Shown: in pieces, positions 9,213-17,152 of the stretch
How the letters are laid out: the number at the start of each line of letters is the position of its first letter
Numbering within the stretch: position 1 is the first letter of the stretch
Made by a program: the position numbers and the translations under genes
Origin: JBBQXY01 sp051004815
Lineage (GTDB): Bacteria > Chloroflexota > Ktedonobacteria > Ktedonobacterales > Ktedonobacteraceae
DNA length: 51,982 bases
Direction of reading: 5' to 3'
NCBI GenBank assembly: GCA_051004815.1
Contig: JBPCJY010000065.1
Coordinates: 1-51,982, forward strand
Notes under the pieces: model-generated
The model's database searches: none
What the model was told of the DNA's origin: nothing
The model's input: the letters and a program-made list of their open reading frames with translations, nothing else

Positions 9213-9254
9213 AAATCCCTCCTCTAGCTATTGATGACGTACATATCATGCTGT

Positions 9255-9295
9255 AATACTTCTGCTCTTAAGTATTGACCAAATTTACAAAATTT
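9255..9295. promoter_or_regulatory. Palindromes upstream of the KS operon
   Basis: AATACTT (9255-9261) and AAGTATT (9270-9276) are exact reverse complements with an 8-base spacer. Just beyond, AAATTT is repeated around ACA (9281-9295). These lie 45-85 bp before the KS-alpha start, where an operator or promoter would be expected. Role is inferred from position only. Confidence 0.3.
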
Positions 9296-9497
9296 ACTAT
9301 GCATTGCTTAGCTTCTTCACTATGTATTAGCTCACTGTTGCGACCATCCTGGTTCTTATGATACCAGTCGCACCAAGCTTCCAGCATTAAGCAATGAAAA
9401 ATATGTTGCAGTGTACTACAGATATATTGTACCCAATAAGCTGAGATGGGAGATGCGTTTCCACCAGCTAATTCGATCCCCCTTCACGTAAGCAACC

Positions 9498-9532
9498 GTA
9501 GGGGCCGATGGACACGGTCCACCGGCCCCTAC
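9498..9532. repeat. Near-perfect GC-rich palindrome between transporter and KS operon
   Basis: GTAGGGGCCG (9498-9507) pairs with CGGCCCCTAC (9523-9532), and the inner TGGAC pairs with GTCCA around ACG. It lies 38 bp beyond the stop codon of the transporter gene and could end its transcript, but no U-run follows on the minus strand. Its GTAGGG ends resemble the larger palindromes at 12918 and 37066. The rest of 9213-9569 shows no gene. Confidence 0.6.
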
Positions 9533-9569
9533 ACACTATTCATAGGGTGGGAACTATTCCACACATTCC

Positions 9570-12500
9570 CTACGCTCGGATATCCTTGCGTTTCAAGCCA
9601 ATGCAGATGATGACTACGAGAACGATAATAAGCGCAACCAAAGCTCCCCAAGAGAGCAACATACGGTTGACGGAGTCCGCATGGGTGAACGTTGAGAAGA
9701 GCTGGCCATGGAAGGTGGTATCATTGCCAAACAGCTTGTCACCGCCTATCTTGTCGCTATGTATGCCGATAGAAGTACCCAGGGCAGTCATGGCCCAGCG
9801 TGTGGGGAAGATCGCCGCCACTGACTGTAAGAAGTAATCTTTAAACGGAAACTCGACTCCGGCGAAGACGATCTGGGGTATCAGCAGGAATGGCAACAGG
9901 CTGTTCGCGCTATCTTCGTTAGCGGCGAAGGCTGAGGCTGCCAACCCCACCATCAAGCCTGCCAGGGCCGTGAGTGCCAGGGTAATATAGGTCTCGAGTA
10001 TGACTGGGAGGACGACGCCCTGGTGGAGCGGTTCAAAGAGTTGCACAACAATGAGTATGGCAGCACTTTGAACCAGGGCTAATATTCCTAATATCAGGAA
10101 CTTTGAGGCCACATAGGGGAATATCCCTAGATTGACCGTACGTTCACGCCGGTAGATGGAGGATTCTTTAACGATCTCACGTGTACCATTGATACAGCCA
10201 AACAGCACAGCAGCAATGGCGATGATAAACAAGGCTGTTTGTGCGTTAACACTGTTACCGCCCTTGACAATGAAGTCTTGCAACGCGGTTTTCTGTTTGT
10301 CCGCCAGGGTCGCGCCACTGTAACTATTCACATACTTCTGTCCCGTCGAGTCGCTTCGCAGGAAAACGACGATCTGGTTGCAATCGACCGCATCAGTTTT
10401 GGTGGTATTCAGCCCAATGAATCCGCCAGTTTGCTGGGGCAAGGTGATTCTGGTTGTAGTGATCTTCGGCGCGCATTGCACCACATTTTTGGCGTCAAAG
10501 ATGCCAGTCCCCACCTCGAAGTAGATCAAGAGCATCAACAGGAGCGCGATGAGCGGTGCCTGTAACAACAGGATAATCAAGTTACCCCGGTCATTGAGAA
10601 GCAGTTCCAGATTGCGCTGAGAGAGCAGTATGAACTGTTTCAGCGGATTGCCGTTCTTGGGTCGCCGGACTTCTTGCGTCTTGGCTAGACCGTTTGTGCC
10701 ACCCACCTCTGCCGGGCTAGTTCTCATTGGTGCAATGACATATTCTTTGTACTGCTGTGAGACCTTGAAGCGCGATGAGGCCTCTTCCGGCACATTAGGA
10801 TTTTCCTCGGTTGGTTCCAGGCTGCTATAAATTTCGGCGAAATCGGTCTTGCCGAAGTAAGCTTTGGCCTCTTCTGGTGGCCCGAAGAAAGCCAGGCGTC
10901 CTCCTTGACAGAGGAAGCAGACGTAGTCGCAGGTATTGATGTTGTTGGTGGCGTGCGTGACCAGGACGATAGTGTGTCCTTTGTCGGCAAGCCGACGCAG
11001 CAGGAACATCATCTTGCGATCCAGACCGGGATCGAGGCCAGAGGTTGGCTCATCCAGGAAGAAGAGGCTGGGGTTAGCCAGCAGTTCCAGGGCGATAGAG
11101 ACACGCTTGCGCTGGCCACCAGAAAGTTTCTTGACTATGAGCTTGCGCCGTGCCGTCATTTCTACGTCTTCGAGCACTTCATTGATGCGTTGCTTAATTT
11201 GGTCTTCTGTGAAGTCGCTGGGCAAGCGCAGTTTCGCGGCATAATACAGTGCTCGTTCGACGGTCAAGTCGCGGTGAACGATATCGTCCTGTGGTACGTA
11301 GCCCAGCTGGGAGCTAAAAGCTGCCAGGTTATGGTAGTAGTCCTGGCCGTTATAAAGCACTTTCCCTTGCTGTGCTGGCCGCAGACCATTGAGCGCGTCC
11401 ATCAAGGTTGACTTACCTGCACCAGAACCTCCCACCAGAGCCACAAATTTGCGCGGTGGAATGGTAAAGGAAAGACCGTCGAGCAGGGTCACATTATTGT
11501 TGCCCGACTTCTTGAGGTTCAAGGCATCAATACGAATGAAGTTACTCTCATCGTACTGGGTCAGTTGATTGGCCTCGTAGACAAGTTTGTACGGGCCAAT
11601 GCGGATTTCATCGCCCAACTTGAGTAGACGGCTCGTGGTTAGCTCAGAGTTGACATAGACATGGTTGGTGCTATTCAGGTCCAAGATACGATAGGTACCG
11701 CCCTCGCGCACTAATTTGGCATGGCGCGACGAAACCTGTGGATGAGAGAGCACTAATGTATTGCCAGGTACACGTCCAATGGTGAGTTCAGGATCACCTA
11801 ATTTAATCGGATGTACCGGAGCCAATGCTTGCTGTTGCGTTCCTGTACCGTCGTTGAAGGCGAGGGTAATCAGTGTCCCGTTCTCGTCGCCAATACGGAA
11901 AATATCGCCCGGAGCCAACGTCTTGCGGAAAGCTTCATCGCCACGAATTTTGCGCCCCTGATAGAGCAATCCGTTGAGTGTCTGTTGCTTGTCCGGGTGT
12001 GGATGGATCAGGATGAATTGATTGCCCTGGCGGACGATTTGAATATGCTGGTTGGAAACAATCCCACCATCGCGCACGGAGATGTCATTGGTAGCGTCGC
12101 GTCCGATGTTGATAACATCTTTGGTCAATGGATAGGACTGGCGCGCCCCATGAATATTGCTGCTGATTTCCAAAGCTGGAATGCCTATGGAGAGCGGCGA
12201 AGCGATTTGTGTTTCATCAGGCCGCCCTACCAGTCCCGTTGTATGATACCCTGGATATTGTTGCTGCACAGGTTGTTGACCTGGTACTGTCTGATAGTAC
12301 GGCGCAGGTGGCTGAAACGATTGCTGTGGTGGTTGTGTTGGAAATGGTTGTTGCGGTGATACTGGTGGTGGTACTGCCGCAAACGATTGCTGTGGTGGTT
12401 GTGTTGAAAAAGGTTGCTGCGGTGTTATGTAGGGTTGCTGTTGCGGTGGGTATATGGGCATAGCTTGTGGTGGTGTAGATTGGTAAGGATTATCCGCCTT

Positions 12501-12815
12501 GATCAAGAAGAGGAAGGTGGTATCTTCTCCCAGTCCAATCGTGTTGCCATCCGCGATGGAGGTTTGTTGGACCTGCTGCGCATTCACAGTGACAATGTTC
12601 TGCTGCGAAAGCTTCTCAATACTCCACGCACCGTTACGCCAGATGATGCGTGCGTGATTTCTAGAAACTTTTTGATCACCCTTTACGATGATGTCGTTAT
12701 TTGCTTCCCGACCAATGGTAGTGATCGCTTTATTGATCTGGAAGGTTCTACCCGCGAGGGGGCCGGTGAGAAATTTGATTGACCCCGCATCTGGTGATGT
12801 ACTCGTTGCGGTCAC
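9570..12815 (-). CDS. Triple-FHA ABCG-type ABC transporter
   Basis: A 1081-residue half-transporter. There is an FHA domain at about 12-108 (TTIGREANNDIIV, SRNHARI). A Pro/Gln-rich linker of about 85 residues follows, then FHA domains at about 210-310 and 330-415 (TIGRVPGNTLVL, SSRHAKLV). The ABC ATPase at about 435-650 has Walker A GGSGAGKSTLMDAL, signature LSGGQRKRVSIALELL and Walker B LFFLDEPTSGLD. About six membrane spans lie between 750 and 1080. FHA domains bind phosphothreonine, so Ser/Thr kinases probably control it. The gene starts at GTG with AGGAGG 6 bases upstream. Its placement between PKS and halogenase genes suggests export of the cluster product, but similar proteins also occur outside such clusters. 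Confidence 0.85.
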   Translation of the reverse strand: MTATSTSPDAGSIKFLTGPLAGRTFQINKAITTIGREANNDIIVKGDQKVSRNHARIIWRNGAWSIEKLSQQNIVTVNAQQVQQTSIADGNTIGLGEDTTFLFLIKADNPYQSTPPQAMPIYPPQQQPYITPQQPFSTQPPQQSFAAVPPPVSPQQPFPTQPPQQSFQPPAPYYQTVPGQQPVQQQYPGYHTTGLVGRPDETQIASPLSIGIPALEISSNIHGARQSYPLTKDVINIGRDATNDISVRDGGIVSNQHIQIVRQGNQFILIHPHPDKQQTLNGLLYQGRKIRGDEAFRKTLAPGDIFRIGDENGTLITLAFNDGTGTQQQALAPVHPIKLGDPELTIGRVPGNTLVLSHPQVSSRHAKLVREGGTYRILDLNSTNHVYVNSELTTSRLLKLGDEIRIGPYKLVYEANQLTQYDESNFIRIDALNLKKSGNNNVTLLDGLSFTIPPRKFVALVGGSGAGKSTLMDALNGLRPAQQGKVLYNGQDYYHNLAAFSSQLGYVPQDDIVHRDLTVERALYYAAKLRLPSDFTEDQIKQRINEVLEDVEMTARRKLIVKKLSGGQRKRVSIALELLANPSLFFLDEPTSGLDPGLDRKMMFLLRRLADKGHTIVLVTHATNNINTCDYVCFLCQGGRLAFFGPPEEAKAYFGKTDFAEIYSSLEPTEENPNVPEEASSRFKVSQQYKEYVIAPMRTSPAEVGGTNGLAKTQEVRRPKNGNPLKQFILLSQRNLELLLNDRGNLIILLLQAPLIALLLMLLIYFEVGTGIFDAKNVVQCAPKITTTRITLPQQTGGFIGLNTTKTDAVDCNQIVVFLRSDSTGQKYVNSYSGATLADKQKTALQDFIVKGGNSVNAQTALFIIAIAAVLFGCINGTREIVKESSIYRRERTVNLGIFPYVASKFLILGILALVQSAAILIVVQLFEPLHQGVVLPVILETYITLALTALAGLMVGLAASAFAANEDSANSLLPFLLIPQIVFAGVEFPFKDYFLQSVAAIFPTRWAMTALGTSIGIHSDKIGGDKLFGNDTTFHGQLFSTFTHADSVNRMLLSWGALVALIIVLVVIICIGLKRKDIRA

Positions 12816-12917
12816 ACTCTACCTCCTACCTGGCTGACCTGTCTTGCCTTTAACAATCGGATCAAATAATATAGCCATATTCTCGCGCAATTATAATATA
12901 GAGTTAAGCAGATAGCA

Positions 12918-13101
12918 ATAAGGGCGACAATATGAAGTGCGTTTCATTTTGTTGTAGGGACAAGGGGAAGATGTAGCGGCAGATGGGGGCCTTGTGCTTG
13001 TCCTTGGTGGAATGCAGAACCCTCCACCCGGACAGGCACAAGGCCCCCTCATCCCCACTCTGCCGCCCCCTGTCCCTACACCTATCGCAGAACGCCCTTA
13101 T
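12918..13101. repeat. Large interrupted palindrome, TGTAGGGACA type
   Basis: Outer arms ATAAGGGCG (12918-12926) and CGCCCTTAT (13093-13101) enclose TGTAGGGACA (12953-12962) and TGTCCCTACA (13071-13080). A third nested pair lies further in, around GGGGGCCTTGTG and CACAAGGCCCCC. The same end sequences recur at 37066-37361. It occupies most of the gap between the transporter promoter and the halogenase 3' end and carries no convincing frame. Confidence 0.6.
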
Positions 13102-13132
13102 ATCCTGTATCAGCTTAAACTGCTTGTCTACA

Positions 13133-14557
13133 TTAAGCCGTCACCGGATCATTTTGAGTCAGGGCTTTGGCTATGCCCAAATGTGGTTTGGTGGCGACGT
13201 ACATGCCATCGATAGCCGTGTCCTCCGACATAGAGGAGCGATGGAATACCTTGTTATAGACGCTATACATGGCTATGGCTCGTGCGGCCTCCTCAGGCGG
13301 CAGTTGCCCGGCCATATTTGCAATGGGCAGGTCTTTCGCCTTTTCTTCAATGTCCTTCACATCTTCGATACCAGAGACAACGTACACCCAGGCCTCGTTC
13401 ATGGCCGTTGGATCATTATAGTCGTTATGGGTAAGCTGCTGCGCTTGCCAGAAGTAGGAACCCGCCCCGTTATACTGTTGATAGAGACCGGAAACGATGA
13501 CCATCAGGCGCAGGTACGCATGACGATAACTGTGCTCATAGAAGGTGCGAGCCAGTTCCTCTGAAACTTCCCCACGTAGCAAGCTGGCCACGCTCGCCGC
13601 CGCCAGTGTGGCACCATGTGTGGCAAGATGGACGCCCGTTGAGAGCAAGGGATCGATAAAGCAGGCCGCGTCGCCTACCATGAAGTATCCAGGGCCGGAT
13701 ATGGCTTCCGACATGTAGGAGTAATCTTGCTCCGCTTTCAACTGCTTGGACACCAGGGTCGCGTCCTTGACCAGGTCAGTGATCAGTGGACACTCGTTCA
13801 GGGCTTCCTGATAAATTTGTTCTGAGGTAAGCCCCTGCTGCCGCTTCTCTTTGAAGGTCGTTTTGTGGAGCACCAAACCAACGCTCATCGTGCCGTCGTG
13901 CAGAGGAATCCCCCAGAACCACCCATTGGTGACAGCACCAACCGCGATGGCACCTTCGGGGGCAAAAGACATCCTGCCCGCGCCCTTCCAATAGCCCCAA
14001 ATGGCAACGTTCTGGAACGAATCGTGATAGTGCCGGTTCTTCAGGTATTTCATGGCCATGACGCCGGAACGTCCGGAGGCGTCCACCAGGATATCAAAGG
14101 AGATTTCGCCGGTGTTCTTTGTACCACCTACCTCAGCCCATGTCAGGCTACGCGGCCTATCGCCATCGAAAGCAACACTGCGCGTTTCAATCCCTTCGTA
14201 AACTTTCACTCCCTGGCTCTTGGCATGTTCCAGTAGTAAGTGATCGAACTCCGAGCGAATCACCTGAAAACTATATGGATGGCGCAACTTGGTAAAATCC
14301 AGTTCCCATGAGTCTTTTCCCCATGCGAAATACCCACCATCCTTGCGTTGGAAGCCATGCTTTTCTACCTTCTCACGCGCCCCGATCAGGTCCAGTACCT
14401 CTAAACATGAAGGGAGCAGTGACTCACCAACGTGATAACGTGGGAAAACCTCTTTCTCTATCAACGTGACTTCGAAGCCCTCGCGAGCTAACAATGTGGC
14501 AGTTGTAGAGCCAGCAGGGCCACCGCCGATAACAAGAACCTGGGTAGAAGTATCCAT
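13133..14557 (-). CDS. Flavin-dependent halogenase
   Basis: A 474-residue flavoprotein with the FAD motif VIGGGPAGSTTATLLAREG, a VGESLLPS loop and the halogenase signature WFWGIP (WxWxIP), which blocks monooxygenase activity in this family. A candidate catalytic Lys lies in GFQRKDGGYFAWG, at the position seen in phenol and pyrrole halogenases such as CndH and PltA. GDAACFIDPLLSTGVHLA is the second FAD motif. These enzymes use reduced FAD, oxygen and chloride or bromide to halogenate electron-rich substrates. An AAAGGAGAC site precedes the ATG. It probably tailors the polyketide product of the adjacent operon. The alternative, a geranylgeranyl-reductase-like oxidoreductase, is less likely given WxWxIP. 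Confidence 0.8.
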   Translation of the reverse strand: MDTSTQVLVIGGGPAGSTTATLLAREGFEVTLIEKEVFPRYHVGESLLPSCLEVLDLIGAREKVEKHGFQRKDGGYFAWGKDSWELDFTKLRHPYSFQVIRSEFDHLLLEHAKSQGVKVYEGIETRSVAFDGDRPRSLTWAEVGGTKNTGEISFDILVDASGRSGVMAMKYLKNRHYHDSFQNVAIWGYWKGAGRMSFAPEGAIAVGAVTNGWFWGIPLHDGTMSVGLVLHKTTFKEKRQQGLTSEQIYQEALNECPLITDLVKDATLVSKQLKAEQDYSYMSEAISGPGYFMVGDAACFIDPLLSTGVHLATHGATLAAASVASLLRGEVSEELARTFYEHSYRHAYLRLMVIVSGLYQQYNGAGSYFWQAQQLTHNDYNDPTAMNEAWVYVVSGIEDVKDIEEKAKDLPIANMAGQLPPEEAARAIAMYSVYNKVFHRSSMSEDTAIDGMYVATKPHLGIAKALTQNDPVTA

Positions 14558-14986
14558 TTTGTCTCCTTTGTGTATAGTGCATGCTGTGCTGTGTAGCTGC
14601 TTTCCATCCTCCCATCACCATAAGGATAGAAAGCATGAGATTTTGCGAATAGCTTTGCTGAAAGTAAGATGTGTGGTCAACTTGGATAAGCTCTTATCAT
14701 TGGCCAACTGAAAGGATAGTGCAATGACACCTCTCCTGGCTTGTGCCAAAGGCTTTTGTAAACCTTGGGGAAGCGTTCTTGTGCATCGTAATCGCGTACT
14801 ACTAGAACTGCACATATACTCCAGTATACGAATACGAAGTTGTTGTGTCAAGCTAGCCTTTTTCGGCTGGCTCTATGAATTCGTTGCACATCTCCTCTCT
14901 TACTTCAAGCATACCATGCCATGAGTGGCTCTGCCGTTAGTTCATTCACAAAAGGGGGGTGATAGACCTCACATTAGTTGTAGCTT
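14558..14986. other. Intergenic stretch, no supported gene
   Basis: About 430 bp between the halogenase start and a hairpin. Short frames exist on both strands, but none has a good start site or recognisable composition. It should contain the halogenase promoter; I could not fix its elements. Confidence 0.5.
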
Positions 14987-15026
14987 CAGCAAATATGCTG
15001 AAAAGTTCGTTTCAGCATATTTGCTG
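14987..15026. terminator. Perfect 17-bp hairpin after the alpha/beta-hydrolase gene
   Basis: CAGCAAATATGCTGAAA (14987-15003) pairs exactly with TTTCAGCATATTTGCTG (15010-15026) around a 6-base loop. It lies 13 bp beyond the stop codon at 15040. It lacks a U-run, so it may stabilise or process the 3' end rather than act as a classic terminator. Confidence 0.5.
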
Positions 15027-15039
15027 GTACCGCAATCGG

Positions 15040-15939
15040 TCAGTTTTCTATCAAACTCTCCTTCGCCAGAAATTGCTGGATGATGCGAGTGACGGCGTCG
15101 GCTTGGGAATACATAAAAAAGCGTTCTCCGCCGGGGACAAGATAGTAGCCAGCGCAATTGGGTAGTTGTGTAGAGAGCCAGTGTGTTTTGGGTTCCGGTG
15201 CGAGCGCATCATCAAGTCGATTGATCAGCAGGATAGGCATTGTTAACGCGGCCAGCCGTTGACGCATATCATAGGAGTGGATGACGGGCAGCACAGAGAA
15301 TTTATAGACGAACGGCCAGAGCTGTATCCGCTGAAACTGCTCTTTGATCAGATGGCGTGGGAGGCGCGGTGCAACTTTGTGTACTGCCTCTCGTGGGGCC
15401 ATAATGTAGTTGACGACCGTCCGCCGCAAGAACCAGGCAGGCAAGAAATGCTCAACGGGCAGACGTGCAAAGAGTTCGTGTAGTAGCCAGATGAAAGGAT
15501 GCGGTGCAATCTCATAGTCCGCTCCCTGGGCGATGATGCTGAGCGAACGGCAGCGTTGTGGATAACGAGTGGCAAATTCAAAAAGCACCATAGCCGCGTC
15601 ACCGTGCGCGACAAAGTCAACCGTCTCTATTTCCAGACTATCCAACACCGAGCGCAACTCCTCAGCCCGCTCTGGCAGCCCTATCGCCTGTGTACGCGTC
15701 TCGTGACGACGATACATAATGACCCGGCGCGATTGACTCAATACGCGTATCTGACGCGCATAGACAAATTCGAGGTGCTCGAGAATAGGTACAAAGACCA
15801 GTGGCTCCCCCTTCCCAATATCAATCACAGGCATATCAGTTGTGCCAATTTTTTTCCGTTGCCACAGTGCTTCGATGTAGGCCACATCGGCATGAAATGT
15901 AGCATCGTCAATATATTCTGAGGCAGTTAATGTGCTCAT
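15040..15939 (-). CDS. Alpha/beta-hydrolase-fold protein with degenerate catalytic triad
   Basis: A 299-residue alpha/beta-hydrolase-like protein. The nucleophile elbow, normally GHSxGG, reads VAHGDAAMV, placing Gly113 where Ser, Asp or Cys should be, with Asp114 next to it. The acid is present (LLINRLDDALAPE). The usual GxGH of the catalytic His reads VPGGERFF, with Arg in the His position. As aligned, two of three triad residues are missing, so it is probably a non-hydrolytic family member acting in binding, cyclisation or lyase-type chemistry. Asp114 as a shifted nucleophile is a weaker option. It lies beside the halogenase and the SnoaL-like gene, so a tailoring role is plausible. Confidence 0.65.
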   Translation of the reverse strand: MSTLTASEYIDDATFHADVAYIEALWQRKKIGTTDMPVIDIGKGEPLVFVPILEHLEFVYARQIRVLSQSRRVIMYRRHETRTQAIGLPERAEELRSVLDSLEIETVDFVAHGDAAMVLFEFATRYPQRCRSLSIIAQGADYEIAPHPFIWLLHELFARLPVEHFLPAWFLRRTVVNYIMAPREAVHKVAPRLPRHLIKEQFQRIQLWPFVYKFSVLPVIHSYDMRQRLAALTMPILLINRLDDALAPEPKTHWLSTQLPNCAGYYLVPGGERFFMYSQADAVTRIIQQFLAKESLIEN

Positions 15940-15976
15940 ACGCTCTCTCCCGTCTCAATGAAAAAAGTGAACTCTG

Positions 15977-16003
15977 TTGAAGAGCCTGTTTTCAGTATAT
16001 AAT
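15977..16003 (+). promoter_or_regulatory. Candidate sigma-70-type promoter for the SnoaL-like gene
   Basis: TTGAAG (15977-15982) and TATAAT (15998-16003) are separated by 15 bp, about 38 bp before the start codon. The -10 is a consensus match, but the spacing is short. Confidence 0.4.
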
Positions 16004-16040
16004 ATGGGCAAGAACCTTGCAGTAAACAGAGGAAAGAACT

Positions 16041-16490
16041 ATGCAGATAGAAGAGAGTGCGATTGTTTTGCATCGTAGTATAGTCAACCAATGGATAGCC
16101 GCTTTTAATAGCCATAACGTCACCAATATTGTTGCCCTCTATGCCGACGACGCCGAACTCTACGACTCAGGGATGAGGCACCCCCGGCGCGGACGGGCAG
16201 AGATAGAGCATTGGTTTACCACGCGCTTCCAAACCATGCCCACCATTACGTATGAACCTGTTAGCCAGCTTTTCACAGGGGAGCAGGCGGCTGTCACCTG
16301 GACAACGCACGGGCAAAGCCCTCGTTTGCTGGGGCAACGCTGGCTTTCCCGCCCCTTTCAAGTTGATGGCGTTAGCATTTTTACGTTGCACCATGGCCGT
16401 ATTCAAAAGCAACGTGGCTACTATGACCATCTCGCTACGTTAGAACAGGTACTTCCTCCACTCAAATGGCTGCTGCCGCGCAGATTATAA
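16041..16490 (+). CDS. SnoaL-like / NTF2-fold protein
   Basis: A 149-residue protein with the layout of SnoaL-like domains: an N-terminal helix pair (IVNQWIAAFNSHNV), the segment VALYADDAELYDSG, then strands ending in FTLHHGRIQKQRGYYDHLATLEQ. The fold forms a cone-shaped pocket. Members include polyketide cyclases and many unrelated isomerases or binding proteins, so the exact reaction cannot be read from sequence. GAGGAAAG precedes the ATG. Its position next to the KS-halogenase region makes a polyketide cyclase or tailoring role reasonable. It is transcribed opposite to the hydrolase gene at 15939. Confidence 0.7.
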   Translation: MQIEESAIVLHRSIVNQWIAAFNSHNVTNIVALYADDAELYDSGMRHPRRGRAEIEHWFTTRFQTMPTITYEPVSQLFTGEQAAVTWTTHGQSPRLLGQRWLSRPFQVDGVSIFTLHHGRIQKQRGYYDHLATLEQVLPPLKWLLPRRL

Positions 16491-16574
16491 CCTAGTCTTT
16501 CTCACTCTAAACAGGCCCTAATGGAGGCACCAGAGGTAGCTCCTTTAACTCATTTCGCCAAGACAAGGAGTGAA

Positions 16575-16800
16575 ACGTTGTGATGATTGGGACACTTGGG
16601 ACAGCAAATTTCGCAGGAGTAGTGCATCCGATAGGACAATGATTGGATTTGGTGATCGTTGGGACTTTTGGGACAGCGAGATTTTAATAGCTAGGCATCC
16701 GCTAAGACACTGATTGTGACTTTGTGACAGTTGTGACCTGAGTTTCTTCTTGGCATTGCATCCGAGAGGATGATGGTTGGGACTTTTGGGACACGTCTTT
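16575..16800. repeat. Tandem array 1, 9-base period in four blocks
   Basis: On the minus strand, blocks such as GTCCCAAAAGTCCCAAC and GTCACAACTGTCACAAAG recur four times (about 16782-16800, 16706-16737, 16653-16678, 16575-16601). The first three are followed by a CGGATGC motif, giving a higher-order unit of roughly 55-75 bases. The 9-base consensus, read as TGnYnCAAn, also fits arrays 2, 3 and 4. Confidence 0.7.
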
Positions 16801-16899
16801 TTGGCTTGCAACACGGGAATGGATGCTGTTGGGTGTGTCGGGTTGCTGTGTCGGAACGTGTTGACCGTACACGTTCGGACAAGGGATGACCTGTATCAT
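16702..16899 (-). CDS. Possible leaderless small protein reading into array 1
   Basis: A 65-codon frame whose ATG (16899) is 11 bases after the -10 hexamer at 16916-16911, that is at or next to the predicted transcription start. The N-terminal half is Pro-rich (MIQVIPCPNVYG) and the C-terminal half, read through the tandem blocks, is Ser/Thr/Gln-rich (VSQKSQPSSS, TQVTTVTKSQSVS). No known domain. It could equally be a chance frame over a non-coding transcript. Confidence 0.25.
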   Translation of the reverse strand: MIQVIPCPNVYGQHVPTQQPDTPNSIHSRVASQKDVSQKSQPSSSRMQCQEETQVTTVTKSQSVS

Positions 16900-16910
16900 A
16901 ACTTAGGGAA

Positions 16911-16939
16911 AGTATAGCATATTTGGGGGAAGCAAGCAA
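16911..16939 (-). promoter_or_regulatory. Promoter of array 1 (conserved type)
   Basis: Minus strand: TTGCTT (16939-16934), a 17-base spacer, TATACT (16916-16911). The same arrangement with closely similar sequence precedes arrays 2 and 3. Transcription would run leftward through the array. Confidence 0.55.
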
Positions 16940-16956
16940 GAGGTGAGCGGGTCGGC

Positions 16957-17099
16957 CAGACGTTTGGAGATAAGGCTACCTGTGAGCGGGTTTGCAAGAG
17001 GTCCCGCCTGTCATCCTGAGTGAAGCGAAGGATCTCTCCGCCCGCCGAACCAGATCCTTCGTTTCACTCAGGATGACAGGCATTATCTCCAAATGTCTG
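16957..17099. mobile_element. Palindromic insertion element with target duplication, copy 1
   Basis: Terminal inverted repeats CAGACGTTTGGAGATAA (16957-16973) and TTATCTCCAAATGTCTG (17083-17099) match in 16 of 17 positions. CGGGTCGGC is duplicated exactly on both flanks (16948-16956 and 17100-17108). Inside is a second palindrome built on TGTCATCCTGAGTGAAGCGA and its complement. It has no coding capacity. The structure fits a non-autonomous transposon (MITE); the mobilising enzyme is not in the window. Confidence 0.7.
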
Positions 17100-17152
17100 C
17101 GGGTCGGCAATTATCATAGCCTCCTGCGTTTGTTTTAAAGGAGAGTAAATCA

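Noticed and set aside
9213..9569. Acyl carrier protein gene next to the KS pair
   Set aside because: No frame of 75-90 residues with a D-S-L phosphopantetheine motif exists here or elsewhere near the cluster.
16575..16800. CRISPR array
   Set aside because: The units are only 9 bases, blocks are irregular, no unique spacers of 30-40 bases alternate with repeats, and no cas gene is present.
16957..17099. Rho-independent terminators instead of mobile elements
   Set aside because: The palindromes could form stems, but the exact flanking duplications and the shared ends between unrelated sites are better explained by insertion.
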